In this document: positions 36,407 to 44,596 of the stretch, piece by piece | How the letters are laid out: each line of letters begins with the position of its first letter | How positions within the stretch are numbered: position 1 is the stretch's first letter | Origin: Pseudomonadota bacterium | Lineage (GTDB): Bacteria > Pseudomonadota > Alphaproteobacteria > Azospirillales > Azospirillaceae | DNA: 64,000 bases | Direction of reading: 5' to 3' | NCBI GenBank assembly: GCA_023423695.1 | Contig: JAFAFA010000006.1 | Coordinates: 1 to 64,000 of the forward strand | Program-made: the position numbers and the translations under genes | The notes under the pieces: generated by a model | Seen by the model: only the letters and a program-made list of their open reading frames with translations | The model's database searches: none | What the model was told of the DNA's origin: nothing

Positions 36407-37273
36407 TCAAACCACACTGCGGTGCCGTTCGATGCAGGTGTCCAGCACCTCGCCCATCGGCCGTTCCCACCAGTTGGCTTGCGAGAAGATCTCCACCTCC
36501 GACCAGCCGGCGAAGCCGTTCTCCTCCACCCAGCCGCGGATGCGCGGAATGTCGATGACGCCGTCGCCCATCATGCCGCGGTCGAGCAGCAGGTCTGTGG
36601 TCGGCACCAGCCAGTCGCAGACATGGAAGGCCAGCAGCCTCTCCTTGCCGGCGCGGCGGATCTGCGCCTCCAGATCCGGGTCCCACCAGACGTGATAGAC
36701 GTCGATCGCCACCCCGAGCGCACCGGTCCGTGCCGGGTCCAGCCGGTCGCAGAGGTCGAGCGCCTGGGCCATCGTGTTCACGCAGGCGCGGTCGGCGGCA
36801 TACATCGGGTGCAGCGGTTCGATGGCCAGCGGCATGCCGGCGTTGCGGGCATAATCCAGCAGTTCGGCGATGCCGTCCTCCACCTGCGAGCGGGCCAGCG
36901 CGATGTCCTTGCTGACCGCCGATCCGGGGCGGGAATATTGCGGCAGCCCGCCGACCACCAGCACGAGGCACGCCGCCCCCAGCGCCGCCGCCTCGTCCAC
37001 CGCGCGCCGGTTGTCGTTGCGCACCTCCGCCGCCTTGGACGGGTCGGCCGGGAACATGCCGCCGCGGCAATAGCCTGACAGCGCCAGTTCGCCGTTGCGC
37101 ACCGCCCGCACCGCGGCGTCGAGCCCCACCGCCGCCACCTGATCGCGCCAGGGCGAGACGGCGCGGATGCCGCGGCGGGCGCAGGCGTCGAGGATCTCGA
37201 CCAGATCGCCCTGCTTGCGCACCGTGGCCGTGTTGATCGACAGCCAGCGGTGATCCTCTGAGAAGTCGCGCAT
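36407..37273 (-). CDS. Sugar phosphate isomerase/epimerase-like TIM-barrel protein
   Basis: A 288-aa protein of the xylose-isomerase-like/AP-endonuclease-2 superfamily. Metal-ligand-type motifs: LVLVVGGLPQYS, the Glu in MPLAIEPLHPMYAADRAC, DVYHVWWDPDLE, HVCDWLVPT and EIFSQANWWERP. Members isomerise or epimerise sugars, inosose or hydroxypyruvate-like compounds. ATG overlaps the DUF993 stop as TGATG; a GTG one codon upstream is also possible. With the upstream aldolase-like, dehydrogenase and dehydratase-like genes it should handle one intermediate of a sugar-acid or polyol route. The exact substrate is unknown. Confidence 0.85.
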   Translation of the reverse strand: MRDFSEDHRWLSINTATVRKQGDLVEILDACARRGIRAVSPWRDQVAAVGLDAAVRAVRNGELALSGYCRGGMFPADPSKAAEVRNDNRRAVDEAAALGAACLVLVVGGLPQYSRPGSAVSKDIALARSQVEDGIAELLDYARNAGMPLAIEPLHPMYAADRACVNTMAQALDLCDRLDPARTGALGVAIDVYHVWWDPDLEAQIRRAGKERLLAFHVCDWLVPTTDLLLDRGMMGDGVIDIPRIRGWVEENGFAGWSEVEIFSQANWWERPMGEVLDTCIERHRSVV

Positions 37274-38433
37274 CACGAAATCCCCCGCACCGCCAGCACC
37301 GCCGCCATCCGTTGCGCCGCGCGGTCCGGGTCGGACAGCAGCCCGGCCTTGTCGGCCAGCCGGAACAGCTCCGCCAGATGCAGGGTGGAGCGCGTGCTCT
37401 CCTGCCCGCCGACCATGGTGAAATGGTCCTGGTGACCGTTCAGATAGGCCATGAAGACGACGCCGGTCTTGTAGAAGCGGGTCGGCGCCTTGAAGATGTG
37501 GCGCGACAGGGGCACGGTGGGGGCGAGGATGTCGTGGAACCCCGCCTCGTCGCCATCGGCCAGATGGGCCAGCGCTGCGGCGGCGGCCGGCGCGATGGCG
37601 TCGAAGATGCCGAGCAGCGCGTCGGAGTGGTGCTGCCCGTCGCCGGCGATCAGTTCCGCATAATTGAAGTCGTCGCCGGTGTACATGCGGACACCGCTTG
37701 GCAGGCGGCGGCGCATGACGATCTCCTTGTCCTTGTCGAGCAGCGAGATCTTGATGCCGTCCACCTTGGGCGCGAAGTCGCCGATGATCGACAACGCCGT
37801 GTCCATCGCCGCATCGATGTCAGTGGTGCCCCAATATCCGGCCAGCGCCGGGTCGAACATGTCGCCCAGCCAATGCAGGATCACCGGCTGTTTCACCTGC
37901 GACAGGATGCGGCCATAGACGCGGGCGTAATCCTCCGGCCCCTTTGCGACGCGCGCCAGGGCGCGCGACGCCATCAGGATGATGCGGCCGTCGAGCGCCT
38001 CGATGGCTTCGATCTGCTCCTCATAGGCGCGGATGACATCGTCGACGCTGCGGGCGTTTTCCGGCGGCAGATGGTCGGTGCCGGCGCCGCAGGCGATGAC
38101 CCCGCCCCGCGCCTTGGCGGCGGCGAGTGAGCGGCGGATAAGCTCCAGCGAGGTCGGCCAGTCCAGCCCCATGCCCCGCTGCGCCGTGTCCATCGCCTCG
38201 GCGACGCCGAGACCGAGATCCCACAGATGTTCGCGGAAGGCGATGGTCCGGTCCCAGTCGATGGCCGGCGCCAGCCACGGATCGCCCTCGGCCAGCGGGT
38301 CGGCGACCATATGAGCGGCGGCGAAGGCGATGCGGGTCAGCGGCCGCTCGGTGCGGGCGGGAAAGCCGCGCGGTGGGGCGAGGGTGTAACTCTCGATGCT
38401 GCGGTCTGCGCGGGGGAGGCGGATGGTCGGCAT
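37273..38433 (-). CDS. DUF993 (dihydrodipicolinate-synthase-like aldolase) protein
   Basis: A 386-aa TIM-barrel protein. The aldolase-class-I shape is suggested by VIACGAGTDHLPPENARSVDDVI, PVILHWLGDMFDPALAGYWG and the Lys in DGIKISLLDKDKE, likely the Schiff-base position. DUF993 members sit in carbohydrate operons with dehydrogenases and isomerases; no member's reaction is known to me. An aldol or retro-aldol cleavage of a keto-sugar intermediate is the natural guess. It lies 185 bases from the Gfo/Idh/MocA gene, with a GC-rich repeat in the gap, and its stop overlaps the isomerase start. Confidence 0.83.
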   Translation of the reverse strand: MPTIRLPRADRSIESYTLAPPRGFPARTERPLTRIAFAAAHMVADPLAEGDPWLAPAIDWDRTIAFREHLWDLGLGVAEAMDTAQRGMGLDWPTSLELIRRSLAAAKARGGVIACGAGTDHLPPENARSVDDVIRAYEEQIEAIEALDGRIILMASRALARVAKGPEDYARVYGRILSQVKQPVILHWLGDMFDPALAGYWGTTDIDAAMDTALSIIGDFAPKVDGIKISLLDKDKEIVMRRRLPSGVRMYTGDDFNYAELIAGDGQHHSDALLGIFDAIAPAAAAALAHLADGDEAGFHDILAPTVPLSRHIFKAPTRFYKTGVVFMAYLNGHQDHFTMVGGQESTRSTLHLAELFRLADKAGLLSDPDRAAQRMAAVLAVRGIS

Positions 38434-38465
38434 GGGATGGATTCCTGACTGAAGGTACCGCCACT

Positions 38466-38600
38466 TGCCCCCACCCCACCCCTCCCCCGCTGGGCGGGGG
38501 AGGGAGCAGGCGCGTGTTCGGGAGAGCGGCGGCGGTCCCCTCTCCCGCTCTCGGCGGACCGAAGGTCCGTCCGATTGCGGGGGAGGGTTAGGGAGGGGGC
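38466..38600. repeat. GC-rich palindromic intergenic repeat, copy 1
   Basis: About 135 bases. The left hairpin is CCCTCCCCCGC-TGGG-CGGGGGAGGG. A central GGCGGCGGTCCCCTCTCCC segment follows. An inner palindrome GGCGGACCGAAGGTCCGTCC comes next. The right end reads GGGGGAGGGTTAGGGAGGGG. It lies between two genes of the same operon and could act in processing or partial termination. Related to 41164-41289 and 49279-49429. Confidence 0.8.
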
Positions 38601-38618
38601 ATCGTCAGCCGACGCTCA

Positions 38619-39770
38619 TCACCCCCCGATCACCGGCACGTCGACCCAGCGGCGCTCGCGCCAGCTCTGCAACGCGCATTCCACCAGCTGGACGCCCTTG
38701 GCGCCTTCGATCAGCCCGTGCCTGTACGGCGCATCCTCCACCACATGGCGGATGAAGGACTCCCACTGCACCTTGAAGCCGTTGTCGAACACGGCATTCT
38801 CCGGCACCGGCTGCCAGGTGTCGTAGAAGTCGATGGTCTGCTTCTGGTCGGGGTTCCACACCGGACGCGGGGTGCCCTGGCGCGGCTGGATCACGCAGTC
38901 GGTCAGGCCGGCGACCGCCGAACCGTTGGTGCCGTCGACCTGGAAGGTCACCAGATCGTCGCGATAGACCCGCGTGCACCAGGACGAGTTGATGGTGGCG
39001 ATCACCCCGCCCTCGAGTTCGAACATCGCATAGGCGGCGTCGTCGGCGGTGGCCTTGTAGGGCTTGCCTTTCTCGTCCCAGCGTTCCGGAATGTGGGTGG
39101 CGCCCAGGCAGGAGATGCTCTTCACCGCGCCGAACAGGTTGTCCAGCACGTAGCGCCAGTGGCAGATCATGTCGAGAATGATGCCGCCGCCATCCTCCTC
39201 GCGGTAGTTCCAGGACGGGCGCTGTGCCGGCTGCCAGTCGCCCTCGAACACCCAATAACCGAACTCGCCGCGCACCGACAGCATGCGGCCGAAGAAACCG
39301 CTGTCGCGCAGCATTCGCAGCTTCTCCAGCCCCGGCAGGAACAGCTTGTCCTGCACCGTGCCGTTCTTCACCCCGGCTTCCTCCGCCAGCCGGACGACAC
39401 GCAGCGCCTCGTCCAGGTTGGTGGCGATGGGCTTTTCGCAATAGACGTGCTTGCCGGCGCGGATCGCCTTTTCCAGCAGGGTCGGCCGCATCTGGGTGGT
39501 GCCGGCATCGAAGAAGATCACGTCGTCGCGGTTTTCCAGTGCAGCGTCGAGATTGTCGCTCCACCGCTCGATGCCGTGGCGGCGGGCCAGCTCCTGCATC
39601 TTCTCAGGATTGCGGCCGACGAGGATCGGGTCGGGCATGACGCGCGTGCCATCGGACAGGGCCACGCCGCCCTGGGCGCGGATCGCCAGGATCGAGCGGA
39701 TCAGGTGCTGGTTCATGCCCATCCGCCCGGTCACGCCGTGCATGATGAGGCCAAGGCGCTTGGTGCTCAT
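38619..39770 (-). CDS. Gfo/Idh/MocA-family oxidoreductase
   Basis: A 383-aa NAD(P)-dependent dehydrogenase. The N-terminal Rossmann domain (about 1-150) has GVTGRMGMNQHL and the EKPIA motif (YCEKPIATN, about 110-118). The C-terminal substrate domain (about 150-380) carries the active-site DMICHWRYVLD with Asp and His. Family members oxidise inositol, glucose-type sugars or their derivatives. Its ATG overlaps the preceding enolase-superfamily gene by four bases. I infer oxidation or reduction of a sugar-derived alcohol or keto group in the same route. Confidence 0.88.
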   Translation of the reverse strand: MSTKRLGLIMHGVTGRMGMNQHLIRSILAIRAQGGVALSDGTRVMPDPILVGRNPEKMQELARRHGIERWSDNLDAALENRDDVIFFDAGTTQMRPTLLEKAIRAGKHVYCEKPIATNLDEALRVVRLAEEAGVKNGTVQDKLFLPGLEKLRMLRDSGFFGRMLSVRGEFGYWVFEGDWQPAQRPSWNYREEDGGGIILDMICHWRYVLDNLFGAVKSISCLGATHIPERWDEKGKPYKATADDAAYAMFELEGGVIATINSSWCTRVYRDDLVTFQVDGTNGSAVAGLTDCVIQPRQGTPRPVWNPDQKQTIDFYDTWQPVPENAVFDNGFKVQWESFIRHVVEDAPYRHGLIEGAKGVQLVECALQSWRERRWVDVPVIGG

Positions 39771-41143
39771 GGGGGAACTCCTTCGGAAAGCGCTGATGTC
39801 GGGTTTGAAAGGGGCGACAGGCTGGACCAGTCGGGGTCGGCTCCAAAATCGGCTGCATGTGCGAAGCCGGGGCCGGACAGCGGCGCCGTCGGCAGCCGTC
39901 CGGTGCCGGTGGCAAGCCGCACCGTCCCGTCGGCGTCGCGGTCGTAGAAACCGGGATGGGCAGCGAGGAAGGCGGCGCCCTCATCGGGACTGCCGAAGCC
40001 CTCGCCATACTGGTGGCCGTTGCGTTCGGCATGCGGGATGCCGAGGAAGGCGACCAGGGCGGTGTCCTGCTGCACCGACAGACCGGCCTGACAGGTCAGG
40101 TCCTCGGCGGAGATGAAGTGCGGCGTCCCCCACGCCGTGCAGCGGGCGCGGTTGAGCATCGCCTTGTACAGGCCCTTGCAGGATTTGGACGACACGCCGC
40201 GATAGCCCATGGCGCGGGCGCGCGGGAAGGCGTCGTAGCCGTCGTCGGACTCGTCGATGATGACCGGGATGCGGTCCGCCACCGCGCCCAGCGGCCGGGC
40301 CAGCGCCGCCTCCCGCGTGATGGGCTGCTCCAGATAGGCCAGCGCCTTGCGGAAGCGGGCCAGCGCCGGGGCGGCATCGATCCAGTCGAGCAACTCCGCG
40401 ACATGGGCTGCGTCGCGGTACTGCTCGTTGCCGTCGAGCGTGGCGCGGTGGCCGGGAACGGCTTCCTCCAGCACTGCCGCCAGTTCGCACAGGCGCTCAA
40501 TGTCGGCGGAGACTTGGCCGCCCAGCTTGATCTTGAACCAACGCAACGGTGAACGCACCAGCAGGGCGCGCAAGCCCTCCGGCCTGTCGAGCAGGCCGAC
40601 AGTGTGGCGCAGTTCCACCTCCGGCAACGGAGTTAGTCCATTCAGGAAGCCGTCCAGGTCGAAGCCGCCGAGGTCGGGCGTCAGCCGCGTATCCAGCCCG
40701 GCGACGTTGTTGCCCAGCCCCTGAAACGCGGTCAGTCCCAGCACCTGCAGCAGCCCGTCTAGAACCGCCTTGTCGATCTGCGCCGGGCCGAAGGCGGCGG
40801 CCAGCTTCGGCTCCATCGTCGGCGTGAAGGCGGCATGATGGCCGAAGGCGGTGTCGAGGCGGCTGTCGGACAGGTAGGCATCGCGCGCTTCCACCAGCGT
40901 GCGGCGCAGCCCGTCCACCGTGTCAGCCGGGCTGCGGTCCGGACGCTTGTCGAACCATTTCGGCATCATCATCTCGGCCGTGGCACCCCAGGCCTCGCCT
41001 CGTCCCTCCACCGCGACCAGGGCGCGGACGAAGGCTTGCGGTGCGGCCTCCACCGTCACCGCGCCGAAGCGGAACGGCTTCACGAAACGGACGGGCCGCT
41101 CGTACAGCTCGATGGCGCGGATGCGGAGACGGGGGGCGGGCAT
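39767..41143 (-). CDS. Enolase-superfamily (mandelate-racemase/MLE-like) protein
   Basis: A 458-aa protein. The N-terminal capping domain (about 1-140) precedes a barrel with KxK (FKIKLGG, about 210) as the base, metal-ligand region RATLDGNEQYRD, VIIDESDDGY, and a late Lys in GVSSKSCKGLYKA. Such enzymes abstract a proton next to a carboxylate, for instance sugar-acid dehydration. It begins the enzyme part of the operon after the ABC importer and overlaps the Gfo/Idh/MocA gene (ATGA). Length exceeds the usual 360-400 residues, with insertions in the cap. Start at MPAPRL is chosen because the longer frame runs into the repeat region. Confidence 0.85.
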   Translation of the reverse strand: MPAPRLRIRAIELYERPVRFVKPFRFGAVTVEAAPQAFVRALVAVEGRGEAWGATAEMMMPKWFDKRPDRSPADTVDGLRRTLVEARDAYLSDSRLDTAFGHHAAFTPTMEPKLAAAFGPAQIDKAVLDGLLQVLGLTAFQGLGNNVAGLDTRLTPDLGGFDLDGFLNGLTPLPEVELRHTVGLLDRPEGLRALLVRSPLRWFKIKLGGQVSADIERLCELAAVLEEAVPGHRATLDGNEQYRDAAHVAELLDWIDAAPALARFRKALAYLEQPITREAALARPLGAVADRIPVIIDESDDGYDAFPRARAMGYRGVSSKSCKGLYKAMLNRARCTAWGTPHFISAEDLTCQAGLSVQQDTALVAFLGIPHAERNGHQYGEGFGSPDEGAAFLAAHPGFYDRDADGTVRLATGTGRLPTAPLSGPGFAHAADFGADPDWSSLSPLSNPTSALSEGVPP

Positions 41144-41163
41144 GGTGAAGATCCTCTGTGTTT

Positions 41164-41289
41164 TGCCCCCACCCTTCCCATGCTGACGCATGGGCCCCTT
41201 CCCTCCCCCGCTGGGCAGGGGAGGGAGTTGGTCGCAAGGCGGCGGCAGTTCCCTCCCCCGCCCAGCGGGGGAGGGTTAGGGTGGGGGTC
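41164..41289. repeat. GC-rich palindromic intergenic repeat, copy 2
   Basis: About 125 bases with CCCATGC-TGAC-GCATGGG and CCCTCCCCCGCTGGGCAGGG hairpins. GGCGGCGGCAGTTCCCTC follows, and the right end GGGGGAGGGTTAGGGTGGGG is almost the same as in copies 1 and 3. It fills most of the gap between the ABC ATPase and the enolase-superfamily gene. Confidence 0.8.
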
Positions 41290-41314
41290 TAACGTGGCGC
41301 CCCTGATCGCGCCC

Positions 41315-42139
41315 CTAATCCAGATGCCCCTGCGCCGCGAAATGCTTGCGGATGGTCTGGGTCAGCTGGATGAAGACGGGGTCGCCCATGACGTCCAGCG
41401 TCCGTGGACGCGGCAGCGGGACCTCGTAGGTCGCGGCGATGGTGCCGGGGCGTTCCGACATCACCATCACCCGGTCGGCGAGGAACACCGCCTCGGGGAT
41501 GGAGTGGGTGATCAGGATCACCGTCTTGCCGGTCTCGAACTGGATGCGTTGCAGCTCCACATTCATCCGCTCCCTGGTCATGGCGTCGAGCGCGCCGAAC
41601 GGCTCGTCCATCAGCAGGATCTTCGGGTCATGCACCAGCGCCCGGCACAGCGCGGCGCGCTGCTGCATGCCGCCCGACAGCTGCCAGGGGTATTTGTGCT
41701 CGAACCCCGTCAGGCCGGTCATCCCGATCAGCTTGTGGGCGCGCTCCAGATAGCGCTCCCGCGGCAGGCGGCGGATTTCCACCGGCAGCATGATGTTGCG
41801 CAGCACCGACCGCCAGGCCAGCAGGGTCGGGCTCTGGAAGACGATGCCGGTATCGTCGTGCGGCTCGGTCACCGTGTCGCCTTCGATGCTGATGGTGCCG
41901 CTGGTGACCGGCAGCAACCCCGCCAGCATCTTCAGCAAGGTGGACTTGCCGCAGCCGGACGGACCGACCACCACCAGGAACTCGCCCGGCCGCACATCGA
42001 AGGTGATGGGGCGGAGCGACGGCACCTCGCCGTCGCGGGTGCGGTAGGTCTTGGTCACGCCGTCGATGCGGATCAGCGGCTCGCCGGAGAGGCGCTGCGT
42101 CTCCGCTTCGCCGACCAGTTTCAACTGAGGCTGTGCCAT
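41315..42139 (-). CDS. ABC transporter ATP-binding protein (SsuB/TauB/NrtD type)
   Basis: A 274-aa ATPase with Walker A GPSGCGKSTLL (about 53-63), a Q-loop VFQSPTLLAW, signature QLSGGMQQRAAL, Walker B ILLMDEPFGALD and a switch His in ITHSIPEA. It belongs to the nitrate/sulfonate/taurine importer group, which also carries pyrimidine precursors and other small molecules. It forms one importer with the NMT1-like binding protein and permease upstream. ATG 42139 follows GGAGAA; an earlier ATG at 42169 overlaps the binding-protein end less plausibly. Confidence 0.92.
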   Translation of the reverse strand: MAQPQLKLVGEAETQRLSGEPLIRIDGVTKTYRTRDGEVPSLRPITFDVRPGEFLVVVGPSGCGKSTLLKMLAGLLPVTSGTISIEGDTVTEPHDDTGIVFQSPTLLAWRSVLRNIMLPVEIRRLPRERYLERAHKLIGMTGLTGFEHKYPWQLSGGMQQRAALCRALVHDPKILLMDEPFGALDAMTRERMNVELQRIQFETGKTVILITHSIPEAVFLADRVMVMSERPGTIAATYEVPLPRPRTLDVMGDPVFIQLTQTIRKHFAAQGHLD

Positions 42140-42175
42140 GTTCTCCTCGTCGCTCCGTGCGGGGGCCAATGCCGG

Positions 42176-43195
42176 TCACTTGACGGCGGCGTTGACCGCG
42201 TTCGCCGCAGGGTCGGCCGGCAGGAAGTCGCGGCTGTAGAAGCGCTTGGGGTTCTCCTTGGCCGATGCGTCCAGCCCGCCATATTCGACCAGCAGGTCCA
42301 CCGTCTCCTTCATGTTGGCGTCGGTGACCTGGAAGGGCCGCATCCCCTGCGTTTCCTTGGTGCGGTAGAGCGGGATGGTCAGTTCGAAGCCTTCCTGCAG
42401 CGTGTCGGGCTTGCCGCCCTTGGGATTGGCCTTCAGGATGGCGGCCACGGCGTCCTTCGGCGCCTTTTCCGCCTCCTCCACCGCCTTGGTGGTGGCGGCC
42501 ATGAAGCGGCGGACGAGGTCGGGGTTGTCCTTGAGCGTGTCGGTGTTGGCGATGATGCCGGACGAGACCATGTTGACGCCGTAATCGGCGAAACGGATCG
42601 GCGTCACCGACTTGCCGGTGGCGTCCTTGATCTTCATGCTCTGGTCCATGACATAGCCCAGCAGCAGGTCGGCCTGTCCGTTGATGACGGCGTTCAGCTT
42701 GGTCTGGGCGTCGCCCGACACCACCTCGAAATCACGCTCCTTCAGGCCGGTCTTCTTCAGGAACAGCGGCCAGATCTGGGACATGCTGTCGCCCGGCGTC
42801 ATGGCGACGATCTTGCCCTTGATGTCCTCCGGCTTGCGGATGTTCTTCTCGGTGAAGCCCATCGCCGACATCGGGCTGGTCTGCAGCAGCACGCCCGGCG
42901 AGGTCACCGGCGCGCCCTTCATCGCCGCCTTGATCATGGTCGGCACGTCGACATAACCGAAGGTGACGCCTTTGCTGGCGACGAGCTGCGTCGTCACCGC
43001 CGACCCGCGGCCCTCCTGGATTTCCAGGTCGATGCCCTCCGCCTCGTACAGGCCCTTGTCCTTGCCGTAGTAGAAGGGCGCGTGTTCGCCATAGACGTAC
43101 CAGTTCAGCATCAGCGTCACCTTGTCGGCGGCCTGCGCCGGCAAGGTGGAGGCGGCAAAGGCGCAGAGCGCCGCGACGATGGTTTTCTTCATCAC
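42176..43195 (-). CDS. NMT1/THI5-like ABC substrate-binding protein
   Basis: A 339-aa periplasmic protein with a signal peptide (MKKTIVAALCAFAASTLPAQA, cleavage after AQA). The mature part has VTLMLNWYVYGEHAPFYYGKDKGLYEAEGI, the classical NMT1 start. This family binds pyrimidines, sulfonates, riboflavin precursors and aromatic or sugar acids. GGAGG lies nine bases before a GTG at 43195 and twelve before the ATG at 43192, so either may start translation. The ligand is likely the carbon source handled by the downstream enzymes. Confidence 0.9.
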   Translation of the reverse strand: MMKKTIVAALCAFAASTLPAQAADKVTLMLNWYVYGEHAPFYYGKDKGLYEAEGIDLEIQEGRGSAVTTQLVASKGVTFGYVDVPTMIKAAMKGAPVTSPGVLLQTSPMSAMGFTEKNIRKPEDIKGKIVAMTPGDSMSQIWPLFLKKTGLKERDFEVVSGDAQTKLNAVINGQADLLLGYVMDQSMKIKDATGKSVTPIRFADYGVNMVSSGIIANTDTLKDNPDLVRRFMAATTKAVEEAEKAPKDAVAAILKANPKGGKPDTLQEGFELTIPLYRTKETQGMRPFQVTDANMKETVDLLVEYGGLDASAKENPKRFYSRDFLPADPAANAVNAAVK

Positions 43196-43288
43196 GACCG
43201 GTGTCCTCCCATGGGTGGTGGATCGCCCCGTCGGCCGGCGCTGTGCGGCGTCGGGGTTCTTGTCGGTGATTTGAGTTTTCGGATGACG

Positions 43289-44098
43289 TCAGACGGTGGG
43301 GCTGAACTTGTCGCGCTGGCTGGCGTGCCAGGGGATGGCGAAGCGTTCCAGCACATCGATGACCCAGAACAGCACCACGCCCATCAATGCGAGCACGGTC
43401 AGCGCCGCGAACATCAAGGGCAGTTCGAAATTGCCGATGGAGCGTTGCAGGACGAAGCCGATGCCGGAGTTGGAGCCGACGAATTCGCCGACCACCGCCC
43501 CCACCACCGCCAGGGTGATGGAGACCTTAAGGCCCGCGAAGATCGCCGGCAGCGCATGCGGCAGGCTGACCATCCGGAAGGTCTGCAGCCGCGACGCCTT
43601 CATCGAGCGAGCCAAGTCCATCATCTCGCCATCCACAGACTTGAAGCCCTGCACCGCCGAGACCACGACGGGGAAGAAGCCCAGCAGGAAGGCGGCGATC
43701 ACCTTCGGCATCAGGCCGAAGCCGAACCAGACCACGAACAGCGGCGCGATGGCGACCTTGGGGATCGACTGCGAGAAGACCAGCAGCGGGTAGACATAGG
43801 CCTCCACCGTGCGCGATCCGGCGATCAGCATCGCGATGGGAATGCCGAACAGCACCGACAGCGCAAAGCCGCCCAGCGTCGCCGTGAAGGTCGGGACGGA
43901 TTCGGACAGCAGCCGCGGCCATTCGTCGATCATCGCCAGCACGACGTCGCCGGGCTTGGGCACCAGATAAGCGGGCACGCCGAACAGCCGGACCGACAGA
44001 TCCCACAGCACCAGCAGGATGACCATCAGCAGGATGGGGCGGACCCAGTCGGAATTGAGCAGGCGCAGCGCTGCGCCCGAGCGTGAGCGACGTTCCAT
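43289..44098 (-). CDS. ABC transporter permease (SsuC/TauC type)
   Basis: A 269-aa membrane protein with about six helices and the EAA-type loop MDLARSMKASRLQTFRMVSLPHALP (shown in part; about 160-184). It forms the channel of the NMT1-type importer. First gene of the minus-strand operon; the candidate operator lies 51-70 bases upstream of its ATG. The charged N-terminus (MERRSRSGAA) precedes the first helix. Confidence 0.91.
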   Translation of the reverse strand: MERRSRSGAALRLLNSDWVRPILLMVILLVLWDLSVRLFGVPAYLVPKPGDVVLAMIDEWPRLLSESVPTFTATLGGFALSVLFGIPIAMLIAGSRTVEAYVYPLLVFSQSIPKVAIAPLFVVWFGFGLMPKVIAAFLLGFFPVVVSAVQGFKSVDGEMMDLARSMKASRLQTFRMVSLPHALPAIFAGLKVSITLAVVGAVVGEFVGSNSGIGFVLQRSIGNFELPLMFAALTVLALMGVVLFWVIDVLERFAIPWHASQRDKFSPTV

Positions 44099-44148
44099 GC
44101 GTCTTCTCCGGCCGGCGGGCTCGGACGGCCGAAGGAGCGGCCGCGGTG

Positions 44149-44168
44149 TTTTAACCGGCTGGTTAAAA
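44149..44168. promoter_or_regulatory. Perfect inverted-repeat operator upstream of the sugar-acid operon
   Basis: TTTTAACCGGCTGGTTAAAA: eight-base arms TTTTAACC/GGTTAAAA around GGCT. The AACC-N4-GGTT form is typical of TetR-type operators. It sits just upstream of the permease gene, and the operon itself ends in a tetR gene (35647-36336), the natural candidate binder. Confidence 0.7.
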
Positions 44169-44596
44169 GTACGCCTGCCACGCCCGGCCGGTCAACGCTT
44201 ACAATGGTGGTAGCGGATTGTTTTGTGGACTGATCATCCGCCGATGGCCACGGCGCCAGGGCATCGACGGCTTGGATTTCCGGAAGCTCGCCGTTGCTCA
44301 AGCTTTCAGTCCAAATATTCGACCACACCGGTCAGATCCCAGGACGCGCTTAACAAATTATTAGGGAACACGATCCAGCATCTCCTGGGAGAAGTCCCGG
44401 TTTGCTCGTGAATTCTGCAGAAAATCTCCTGCTCGACCGAAGCGTCCTCACTATCAATCCTCGAAATGAACGACAAGACAATCATCAAAAACATGACGCA
44501 TTCGGCGCGCAGGAAACAGAACTCCCTCAGAAATTCCGCAATAAACTTGCGGTTGATATGCCTAAATGGGTCTCTGCAATGGCAAGGTGCACGGTC
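44169..44596. other. Intergenic region before the GAF-EAL gene
   Basis: About 430 bases, A/T-richer than average around 44340-44560. The frame from 44402 is open but its first 65 codons have no similarity to the family. I see no clear promoter, only AT-rich candidates such as TTAACAAATTATTAGG near 44349-44364. Confidence 0.35.

Noticed and set aside
40835..44086. Open plus-strand frame of 1083 codons opposite the ABC importer and enolase-superfamily genes
   Set aside because: Antisense shadow of well-supported minus-strand genes, rich in His, Gln, Arg and Gly as expected from GC-rich third positions; no domain similarity.
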